DNA of 64,000 nt from Dermatemys mawii. Its lineage: Eukaryota; Chordata; Testudines; Dermatemydidae. The number at the start of each line of letters is the position of its first letter. Positions within the stretch are counted from its first letter, which is position 1. The notes under the pieces are model-generated. The model worked only from the letters and a program-made list of their open reading frames with translations, did not search any database and had not been told where the DNA came from. The stretch covers positions 439,675 through 503,674 of the forward strand of contig ML677476.1 in the NCBI GenBank assembly GCA_007922305.1. Reading direction: 5' to 3'. A program made the translations under genes and the position numbers. Shown here piece by piece: positions 34,567 to 46,100 of this stretch.

Positions 34567-37054
34567 AACACAGTATCAAAAAATGTATTACCAGGAAAGA
34601 AAAAATACATTTATTAACCCTAAGGATCAGCATTAAACTTGTTTAGTGTTCATATATTTTAGACGTTAGGGCCAGATCCTTAGCTAGTGAAAATGAACAT
34701 AGCTGCAATGCAAGCTGAGGAACTGACTCATAATGAAATCATATGCCACAGACAGATATAATTATTAGATCATTTTTATGTTCTTGTCTGTATCTGGAGA
34801 CCTGAGATTACAACCTTGGTTCTTAAATTGCACAAAACACAGGACTAAACCAGTTCAGCTAAAGCAGAAACTCTTTTACTGCTAGCAGTAGAAGGTCACT
34901 TATCCTCCATAAGAGTCAGCCACTAGAAGACAATGTCACAAGGCAATTATACTACTCGATTGCCAATACCTTGCATCAGATAAGTCTACAGAGAGACAAA
35001 ACCTTGTCTAAGCCAAGAGGAGTGGAGGCAGACATTGAGATTGTGGAAGACATAATGGACTAGTTCCTTACCCAGTGTAAATGGGTTTAGTTTCATTGAC
35101 GCCCATAAAATTTTAGAAACTGAAGTTGATAGAGCTACAGGTGAGGATATGACCCATTGCTTCCAGTGTCATACAAGCAATGTGGTGAGCAGTGGAGCTT
35201 GCTATACCATCAGGAAAGGTGCAACCTGCTTTTCCCCCATGCTCCCTGTTAACATGCTGTCTTTGCAAGTAGCTCTAGAGATCCAATTCTGTAGCATATG
35301 GAAAGTTCAGCTAACTCTATAATCATTTTACCAGGAATACATTAAACCACAACCATCAACCTCCCTCTAAACCAAATATAAAATTAAGCTAATAATAAAT
35401 CAACCTTGCCTCATAAACTTAAGCCTACTTAGAGTGGGGCTTGGGCAGAGGACCAATGAAAGTGAATTCCAGCTCAGCCACTAGCCCAAGTCAGTTAAAC
35501 CACAGTTACTTTGAGCCAAAGCCTCCAAGCTGATTCTAATGACAATGCCAGGGAGCAAAGATCTCCAGCGATAATTGGGTCCTGGGCCTTACAGGGATAT
35601 GAAAATACTCCTGTCCACTTTTTGAACTGCACCCAGAATCAGACAGAAATGCAACGTAAGGATTCAAGCATACGTCTTATATGCTAAGAGTCCTGTACAG
35701 TACAAGAAGTAAGCAGCTGCATTCTGCACTGGATACGGCTCCTAGGTGGACCTCAAGGGCAGCCCTGCATCCCAACAGGTCATCACTGGATGAAAACCAT
35801 TGCTGTGACCCATTCACAACTCATCGTTCCTGGGACACAATCTCTGGCCCAGTTCCTGATCCATAGCAATAATTCAGTGTCAGTCATTAACCACCTACCC
35901 TTTGAACATGAACACAGCAGACACATCAATGTCCTCTCAATTATTCAGATAGATTGTAACTAGACTTATGCATCTGCCCTGGAGAGAAGGAATCTTAGTA
36001 TTCTCACGTGGTCTACTCAAAGGTTGGGTAGGTGTAGGCGGAGTTACTTACCCACTTACTCCTGCTCCAGAGCAGGTGAAAAGGGAATGAACAGAGACTT
36101 AACTCCTGCCCTTACTCACTGGCCAGAGTCATGAGGAAAGCAGTGGGAGCTGGGAGTAGAAGCTGACATTGGTGCTGTAGACCAGCAATAAATTACTATC
36201 CTGAGGAGCAAAGACAAAGCAAGGGAGGACTTGAGTCAGATAAGGATGTCTCCTAAGGATACTTCTGGGAGCTCATACGCCACGTCTTGTTCAGGGTTGT
36301 ATCTAAAATTACCATCTAGCCCTAAATCTTACTTTCCTTCCATGCAGATGGCCACCTCTCTGATTTAAATTATAAACAAGGGACACCAGTTTGAACAAAC
36401 CCTAAGGGGCTAAATTCAAATTAGGTTTTCACTGGCTTCTTCCTCTGTAACCTCAGGTGCATGTCCCCAGCAGTAGAAAGTCTGCTGGGGAGGCAGTTAT
36501 GGTACCATGTCTTCAGCATCCCCTCCACAATGGGATGGACAGTATGGGCAAGTGCAATCCAGTAAGTGGCCAGGAAGAGAGAATTGCAAAGGCAGTTAGT
36601 GCACATGCTTATTCAGTGCATCCCTTCTGCAGTCCCCACAGGGAAAATTCCTATGGAGCTTTGGCTAGAAACTAAACCTCTCCCCAGATAATGAAAGCCC
36701 CAAGATAGGGTGCAGCAGTGGTAATGTCTCGCCTTCCTCCATGCAGGGAAATTAGGACATCCCTCTTCACTTAATTTAGTAGAAAGGAAAACCCTCTAGT
36801 ACAGGGGCATGTACTGTGAGAAAAACATGGTTGTTGGTTGGCTCCTAGTGCTATTAGAAGTAACAGAGAGAGAAAGAAGGGAGCATTTTTCTCTTTAATA
36901 CGAAGACCTGGTGACAATACCATTACCTTTCTGATTGAGAAAACCCCTAGACACGTGCAGCACACGGGAGCACACTGCTGCTGGAATGTATGTAAATAAA
37001 CATAAACTATAGGGAGGAAAGAGAACTAAGCAGGTTGTTCTTCCCGTTTCAGAG

Positions 37055-37114
37055 ATGATTCTGCTGGCTGCATTCCTGGGCGTGGCTGCCGCGCTGCAAC
37101 CATCCACCGGACAG
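37055..37114 (+). CDS. CRISP: CRISP copy B coding exon 1 (signal peptide)
   Basis: Same 20 residues as copy A exon 1. Acceptor GTTTCAG at 37046-37052, donor GTAGGA at 37115. Flanks on both sides are about 97 per cent identical to copy A. Confidence 0.93.
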
Positions 37115-40100
37115 GTAGGACGAGAGTTGGGTGGGAAACATTTCTCCAATCCCAGGAATATTTTGAGATTTCTGAATCACAATGGAAAGTCAAAATGTCA
37201 AATGTGTTTGACAACTGATAAAGACAAAAACATTTTTACATCATTTGAAATGTTTCACTTCAGTCATTTCAAAGCATTTCATGTTGATTTTGACCCTTTC
37301 TTGAAGGGATGGGGAAGGGGTGAAATTTTAAACCCAGTTAAGTCCCTAAGCAACACAAGCGCTTAAATCAGCTTAAAATGGCACGTGTTCAAGGCAAACT
37401 ACAATGGTGGCTCTCAACCTTTCCACACGACTGTACCACTTTCAGGAGCCTGATTTGTGTTAAGTACCCAGAAGTTTCACCTCACTTCAAAACGACTTGC
37501 TTACAAAACCAGACATAAAAATACAAAAGTGTCACAGCACACTGTTACTGAAACATTATTACTTTCTCATTTTTACCATATAATTATAAAATAAATCATC
37601 TGGATATAAATAGTGTACTTACATTTCAGTGTATAGGATATAGAGCAGTAAAAAAAAAGTCATTGTCTGTATGAAATTTTAGTTTGTACTGCCTTTCCAG
37701 TGTTTTTTATGTAGCCTGTTGCAAAACCAGGAAAATATCTAGATGAGCTGATGTACCCCCTGGAAAACATCTGCGTACCTTCGGGGATACACATACATCG
37801 GTTGAGACTCACTGAACTGAAGGTCAGATCCTACAAATACTTTCCTGATTAACTTTACTCACATAAGTAGTCCTCTCAATAGCAATAGGATTACTCATGT
37901 GAATAAAGTCAGATACATAAAGAAGCGATCACAGGATCTGGGCCCAAGACCCTGAGGCTGAGTAAGGTTTACAAATGAAAAGTGAAATGACATACACATG
38001 CAGTAATAGTGACTGAGCATAGATGATCATAACTGGGAAAACAGAGGGTTACAATGAAAACTGTTTTAAGAAATTCTATAGTGTACTGAAGAACTCAAAC
38101 ATTTCATGGTATTTTCATGGATGTGAAAGGAGTAGGAATTTCAAAAGCTTTAGCAAAAATATCCAAAGAGATGCTTAACAGTCACATAGCTTCATACAAC
38201 AATCACTTTGTGATATATCTGTGCAGTGCCAAGCCCAATTGGATCCTAGACCGGAGAGCAACCATGTTGGAAATAAGAGGGCTGTCAAGCGATTAAAAAC
38301 TAATGATTAAGCATGCTGTTAAACAACAATAGAATACCATTTATTTAAATATTTGTGGATATTTTTTACATTTTCAAATATATTTATTTCAATTACAACA
38401 CAGAATACAAAGTGTACAGTGTTCACTTTATATTTATTTTTGATTACAAGTATTTGCACTGTAAAAAACAAAAGAAATAGTATTTTTCAATTCACCTGCA
38501 TTACTGTATATATATATATATAACTGTAGTGCAATCTCTTTATCATAGAAGTTGAACTTACAAATGTAACATTATGTAAAAAACTGTATTAAAAAATAAA
38601 ACAATGTAAATTTTTAGAGCCCGCAAGTCCAATCAGTCCTACTTCTTGTTCAGCCAATCATTCAGACAAACAAGTCTGTTTACATTTGAAGGAGATAATG
38701 CTGCCCCCTTCTTGTTTACTATATCATCTGAAAATGAGAACAGGTGTTTGAATTGCACTGTTGTAGCCAGTGCTGCAAGATATTTACATACCAGATGCAC
38801 TAAAGATTCATATGCTGACCTAGGAGGGAAGGCCTTAAAAGCCAGAGGCTGAGCTACCAAGGGGAGCTACCAAGGGGAGCTAGCAAACAGGGGACCTCAA
38901 ACAGGGGAGTTTGAGAGCGAGTGAAGGAGATCCCCTGCTGAACGAACAAGGTGCGAGTACTAAACATGGGGCCCATGAGTTTGTTTGGCTGTTTGTGTTT
39001 TTCTTTTTCTTTCAGGTTATGTAAATTACAGGGTCCATTGGGTCAATTGGGATTGTGTGTCTGGGGACTGTTTGAGACTTTGTTCTCTTGATCATCATTG
39101 ATCAACCTCAATCAGTCTTGTGATCACTCTCCCAGTGTTATTAATGAGGGGTTAAGGCTGACCTAGGAGGGAAGGCCTTAAAAGCCAGAGGCTAAGCGAT
39201 CAAGAGGATCACAAACGGGAGTTTGAGAGAGAGAGTTTGTGGGAGGGAGACATAATAAAATCACTATGGTTAGGAAGGGCCCCATCGCCAGTGCCAATGC
39301 TGCTCCTGTCTTCTCCACCTGCGCCTGTCTCCAGAAAGAGAACCTAACCACGGATGCCTCTACGCAGATCCTGGTGTGGACTTGCAGAGACTGTGGCCAG
39401 GCTGGGGGGACCATCCAGTGTGAGAGGTGCCTGCTGGTGGAATCTCTGAGGAAGCAGGTGGGAGAGCTACAGCAGGAGGTGGTCGGGCTAAGGAGCATCC
39501 GTGCCCATTATCCATGCACATTCATTGACAGTATTTATATGGAGACTTCCAAGGCTGAGGAAGCTATCCAGCTACAGAGGATTGCTCTCACACCACCGGG
39601 GAGGAGGACATGGCTCTGTCTGGGTAGTTGAAGTTCCCCAACACCACCAAGTCCTGCGCTTTGGATGATTTTGTTAGTTGTTTAAAAAAAGCCTCATCAA
39701 CCTCTTCTTCCTGGTTTGGTGGTCTGTAGAAGACCCCTACCATATCACTCTTGTTTTTTACCCCTTTTATCCTTACCCAGAGACTTTCAACAAGTCAGTC
39801 TCTTAATTCTATCTCAAACTCAGTCCATGTGTATGTATTTTTAATATATAAGGCAATGCCTCCTCCTTTTTTTCCCCTGCTTGTCCTTCCTGAGAAAGCT
39901 GTACCCTTTTATACCAGTATTCCAGTCCTGTGTATTATCCCACCAAGTCTCTGTGATGCCAGCTATGTCATAATTGTGTTTATTTACTAGCATTTTGAGT
40001 TCTTCCTGCTTATTCCTCATACTTCTCTCATCAATATGCAGACATCTAAGATACTGATTTGATTTACCCCCACACTTCTGTGTTGTTTCTCCCTTATTTC

Positions 40101-43100
40101 TACTATAACAACCAATGGTTCCCACAGATTCTGATCCTTCTCCCAAGTCTCCATGTTTTTGACTTATCTGTGGGCTTTGGTCACCTGTCCCCGTTGAACC
40201 TAGTTTAAAGCCCTCCTCACTAGGTTAGCCAGTCTGTAGCCAAATATGTTCTTCCCCTTCTTCGATAGGTGGACCCCACCTCTGCTAAGCACTCTGTCTT
40301 CCTGAAACAGCATCCCATGGTCAAGGAAGCCGAAGCCCTCCTGGTGACACCATCCTCATGGCCAGGCATTCATCTCCAGGATGCATCCGTCTCTGCCTGG
40401 GCCCCTACGCTTGACTGGGAGGATTGAAGAGAACACCACCTGTGCTCCCAACTCCTTCACCCTTATTCCCAGAGCTCTGAAGTCACTGCTGATCTGCTGA
40501 GGGTCATACCTCACGGTATCATTAGTGCCCACATGTATGAGTAGCATGGGGTAGTAGTCAGAGGACTGGATGATCCTTGACAATCCTTCCATAACGTCTT
40601 GGATATAAGCCCCTGGCAGGCAGCATACCTCCTGGGATGCCATGTCAGGGCAACAGATGGGTGGCTCCATCCTCCTCAGAAGAGAGTCTCCAACCACCCT
40701 ACCCTATGTTTCCTTCTGGGAGTGGTGGCTGCAATCCTCCCAGCCTTGGGGGTACACGGCTTCTCCTCTTCAACCTTTGGGGGTGATTCCTCATCTCTCA
40801 GGTCTAGGGCAGTGTAATGGTTTTCTATCATCATGGTAGGTGGGTTGGGAGTAGGGGTGTAGCATGGCCTGCTGCCAGAAGACACCAGCAGTCAGTGTCC
40901 TCCCTGTAGTTGGGAAAATAACACAGCAGGGCACAGATTATCCAAGTTCTTGGGATGTACTGGAGAATTTTTATTATTTCAGAAGGAGGAGAAAGCTACT
41001 GGGGGGAGGCTGTTCTAGATTTGATTTTGACAAATAGGGAAGAACTGGTTGAGAATTTGAAAATGGAAGGCAACTTGGGTGGAAGTGATCATGAAATGGT
41101 AGAGTTCATGATTCTAGGAATGGTAGGAGGGAGAACAGCACAATAAAGAATAGATTTCAAGAAGGTAGACTTAAACTAACTCAATGAGGGGGGAAAGACA
41201 ATAACAGAAAATGTGGAAATGGCATAGGTGTTTAATAACTCCTTTTTTTTCGGTTTTCACCAAGAAGATTGGTGGTGATTGGACATCTAACATAGTGAAT
41301 GCTAGTGAAAATGAGGTAAGATCAGTGTCTAAAAGAGGGAAAGAACAAGTAAAAATTACTTAGACAAGTTAGATGTCTTCAAATAACCAGGGCCTGATGA
41401 AATGCATCCTGGAATACTCAAGGAACTGTCTAACGAGATATCTGAGCCATTAGCAATTATCTTTGAAAAGTCATGAAATCTGGGAGACATTCCAGAAGAC
41501 CAGAAAAGGGCAAATATAGTGCCCATCTATAAAAGGGAAATATGGACAACCCAGTGAATTACAGACCAGTCAGCTTAACTTCTGTACCCTGAAAGATAGT
41601 GGGGCAAATAATAAATCAATTTGCAAACACCTAGAAAATAATGAGGTAATAAGTAACAGTCAGCATGGATTTGTCAAGAACAACCTGATAGCTTTCTTTG
41701 ACAGGATAACAAACCTTGTGGACATGGGGGAAGTAGTAGATGTGGTATCTCTTGACTTTAGTAAGGCTTTTGATACTGTCTCGCATGACCTTCTCATAAA
41801 CAAACTAGGGAAATACAACTTAGATGGAGCTACTATAAGGTGGGTGCATAACTGGCTGGAAAATGGTTCCCAGAGAGTAGTTATCAGTGGTTCACAGTCA
41901 TACTGGAAGGGTATAACGAGTGGGTTCCCACAGGGATTGGTTCTGGGTCCGATTCTGTTCAATGTGTTCATCAATGATTTAAATAATGGCATAGAGAGCA
42001 CTCTTATAAAGTTTGCTGATGATACCAAGCTCTGAGGGGTTGCAAGTGCTTTGGAGGAGAGGATTAAATTTCAAAATGATCTGGAGAAATGGTCTGAAGT
42101 AAATAGGATGAAATTCAATAAGGATAAATGTAAAGTACTCCACTTAGGAAGGAACAATGGTTGCACACATACAAAATGAAAAATGATTGCCTGGGATGGA
42201 GTTCTGTGGAAAGGGATCTAAGGGTCATAGTGGATTAAAAGCTAAATATGAGTGAAGAAGACATCATTCTGGGATGATAACAGGAGTGTTGTAAGCAAGG
42301 CAGAAGAAATAATTGTTCTGCTTTACTCCATGTTTCAGGAAAGATGTGAACAAAATGGAGAAAGTACAGAGAAGAGCAACAAAAATGATTAAGATCTACA
42401 AATCATGACATATGAAGGAAGATTGAAAAAATTGGGTTTGTTCAGTCTGGAGGAAGAGAAGACTAACAGTTTTCATGTACATAAAAGGTTGCTACAAGGA
42501 AGAGGGAGATTTTTTTTCTTTTTAGCCTCTGATTATAGGACAAGAAGCAATGGGCTTAAATTTCAACAAGGACAGTTTAGGTTGGACATTAGTAAAAACT
42601 TCCTAACTGTCAGAGTGGTTAACTACTGGAATAAATTGTTTAGGGAGGTTGTAGAATCTCCATCATTGAGGATTTTTAAAAGCGTGTTAGACAAACACCT
42701 GTCAGGGATACTCTAGAGAATACATATCCCTGCCTTGAGTACAGGGGACTGGGCTAGATGACCTCTCAAAGTCCCTTCCAGTTCTATGATTCTATGTCCC
42801 TTCATGCTTCAAACACCATTTCAGAAGACATGTGTCCATGCTGATGACGAGTTCTGCTCGATAACAATCCATAGTAGTATAGATCCATGCAGGCTCATTT
42901 TCGTCATCTGAGTCACATGCAACCAGCAGAAGGTTGATTTTCTTTTTTGGTGGTTCAGTTTCTGTAGTTCTCTCATCAGAGTGCTCTCTTTTAAGACTTC
43001 TGCAAGCATGCTCCATGCCTCATCCCTCTCAGGTGTTTGGAAGGCACTTCAGATTCTTAAACCTTGGGTTGAGTGATGTAGCTATCTTTATAAATCTCAC

Positions 43101-46100
43101 ATGAGTACTTTCTTTATGTTTTGACAGATCTGCAGTGAAAGTGTTCTTAAAATGAACAACATGTGCTAGGTAATCATCTGAGACTGCTGTACATGAAATA
43201 TATGGCAGAATTCATATAAAACAGAGCAGGGGATATACAATTCTCTGCCAAGAAGTTGTCACCAATTTAATTGACAAATTATTTTTAATGAGCATCATCT
43301 GCATGTAGGCATGTCCTTTGGAATGGTGGCCAAAGCATGAAGGGGCATATGAAGGTTTAGCATATCCGGCATGTAAATACCTTGCAAAGCTGGCTACAAA
43401 AGTGCCATGTAAATGCCTTTTCTCACTTTCAGGTGACATTGTAAATAAGAAGCAGGCAGCAGTATCTCCCATCAATGTAAACAAACTTGTTTGTCTTAGC
43501 AATTGGCAGAATAAGAAGTAGGACTGAGTGGATTTGTAGCCTGTAAAGTTTTACACTTCTGTTTTTGAGTGCAGTTATATAAGAAAAAATCTACATTTGT
43601 AAGTTACACTTTCACAATAAAGAGATTTCACTTCAGTATTTGTATGAGGTTAATTGACAAATACTATTTCTTTTATCATTTTTACAGTGCATATATTTGT
43701 AATAAAAATAATAATATAAAGTGAGCACTGTGCACTTGGTATTCTGTGCTGTAATTGAAATCAATATTGAAAATGTAGAAGAACATCCAAAATATTTAAT
43801 AAATTTCAATTGGTATTCTATTGTTATAAATGTGATTAATTGTGATTTTTTTTTAATTATGATTAATTTTTTGAGTTAATCGTGAGTTAACTGTGTTTAA
43901 TTGACAGCCCTACCTATAATTAATTAATAGATGATTGATTTACAGACTCATTCTGATGAAATTAAGCTTATAAACATAATTAGTTCATGAAATATTTTAA
44001 AGACACATTAATTGGAAATGATTCCTAGATTTACATGTACAATATTTTAGATGCACACAACCAAATACAAGAAAAACTACTGTATATTCCTTTAATTTAG
44101 ACTCCAGATTTAGTTTCTCTATCAGCTGACAATGCAAATCAACAGAAAGAGATTGTTGACAAGCACAATGCCTTAAGGAGAAGTGTGATGCCGACCGCTA
44201 GCAACATGCTGAGGATGGTAAGATGCATTTTGCAAAGCGATCTATAATACATACAGACTCTATCAATGTTACTAGAGAATTTGGAAGGGTACAGCATTTC
44301 ACTGGGCAGAAAACATACCTTTTGCATCCTTTCCCAGATAAAATGTTAGAGAACATAGGAGTTATCAGGTGAAGGGAGCAGGCTGGATATGACAAATCTT
44401 GCTGCTCATAAACAACAATATCGCCTTTTAAAGTGCGGGGAAAAACCACTAGGTCTGGTCTCCCATGTTTCTCTGTGATGTATTCTCCATCTAGCTAATC
44501 ACCGTGATATCTAGCCTCCTGCTAAGGTGTGCAGCTACTGAGCTGCTCCTCATTTTATTGCCCAAATGAAAGAAAAGGAATCGTCAAGAAAATTTTAAAC
44601 ATGGAAAATGCAATTTCCAAGTGTATGTTCTCTTCTGTGTTCTGGATTATGAAGTACTAAGAGATACACATCTGAACAATAATGTTTCTCATTTCTTTAA
44701 GGAATGGAGTCCTGCAGCTGCAATGAATGCCTACAGTTGGGCAAATCAATGTACTTTATCCCACAGTCCCCCAAACAGAAGGACAACTAGTAAGTAAAGT
44801 ATCACTTTTAAATAAGCAATGGTTCATTCAACTCATTATACAAACAGTTTGCAGATAATGTAACCCTATTCATATTTAAGTGGTATTAATATTTTGCTGA
44901 ATGAATAACATTTATAACACTGGAGTGTATGGATTCATCTATTCTACATCATATTTAGATGTAAGCAACATTTTTTGAATATTGGCTATATTTCAACAGT
45001 AAACAAATAATGAAAATTTTCCAAGAAATTTCACCATTTTTAACTTCCGAAGAAAAATTGGGAAAAAAACCTATTTTTTTTAATCTCCTTCCAATCCCCC
45101 TCCTCCCATTCTTAATCCCCAAACAGCTTTAATAATACGAAAAGTGCTTGGTGAAAAGGTAAATCCCTTTCAGTTGAGGTTACTTGCATTTATTCACAGA
45201 GTGATGAACAAGGCTATTGTTAATTTGAATTTATGATTGATTCAAGACTGGATCCAAAGCAAGACCCTGGATGTGAACACCCCTGACACATGAGAAATTC
45301 AGAATCCAGATGCAAATTTAGACTTTGATTCTGATCTACATTGAACTAGTTTCACACTGGTGTAATTACACTGACATTTATGGAGTTACTGCTGATTTAA
45401 GAATCTTTGCAAGAAATCCTATTTTCCCAATATTTTCATGCCAAACACCAGGATGGAGTAACAATAGATCCTTAAAATCTGGACATAGTTTATGGAGGAA
45501 ACGAGAAGGCTGGGCCAATATGTGACTATTCAGGATGCATTAGACAAGGAACCAGGGCCCAATGTCAAGAAGTTTATTTGTGCTAGCAGCAATGTCTGTC
45601 CAGACTGAGTGGCTCTCACAGTTTTAGAGATACACTGGCATTTTGGTGGATCTGGGTTCTGCTAACTTATCATTGCCATGAAAGTTCAGATAAACATCTG
45701 AAGCTCTGAATACTTATGAGAAGCAAAGGTAACTTTTGAACCACTGGAATTTACTCAACACTATTCACTCATGCCCTGAAGAGTGTCAGAGGGCAGGGTT
45801 GTAAAGTGTGGGTATTCAGGAAATGAAATAGATTCTTTCCACCAGGGTCTCCTAGAAATTCCTGAATCTTCGGCTGGTTCACCTCACATGGTGAAGCTTT
45901 TGTATCTTCTTAAAACCCTTTCATCAGCTTTTCTGACTTGTTTCCTTTCCATTTTCAGCAGTGGGCTGTGGCGAAAATCTCTTCATGTCAACTGCACCCA
46001 GTTCTTGGTCAGATGTAATTCAAACCTGGTACAGCGAGGTGGGAAATTTCATTTATGGCATTGGGCCAACCAGACCAGGTGCCGTAATTGGCCATTATAC

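Larger units (their letters stand above)
38815..42796 (+). mobile_element. Nearly full-length CR1 LINE with an internal inversion
   Basis: From 5' UTR to the tail (GACCTCTCAAAGTCCCTTCC, ending TATGATTCTATG), about 4 kb. It interrupts hAT transposase codons at KHEGT|YESL. The stretch 39625-40905 is inverted relative to the rest. Confidence 0.88.
38639..43200 (-). pseudogene. hAT transposase C-terminal part, interrupted by CR1
   Basis: On the minus strand, from 43200 to 42797: [16 protein letters not shown], then [20 protein letters not shown] and [12 protein letters not shown]; it resumes beyond the CR1 (38814-38639) with [36 protein letters not shown] and [12 protein letters not shown]. That is the end of the ribonuclease-H-like region and the hATC dimerisation domain. 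At least one stop occurs near 43020. The N-terminal half with the BED finger and first catalytic residues is absent. Confidence 0.82.
38278..43912. mobile_element. Foldback hAT element in intron 1 of copy B, split by a CR1
   Basis: Left end AGGGCTGTCAAGCG and right end TTAATTGACAGCCCTA; about 590 bases at each end are inverted, diverged copies of one another, both encoding the same hAT dimerisation domain. The CR1 at 38815-42796 splits it. No clear target duplication is visible. This insertion accounts for the 7-kb intron 1; copy A has only about 200 bases of other sequence at the site. Confidence 0.82.
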
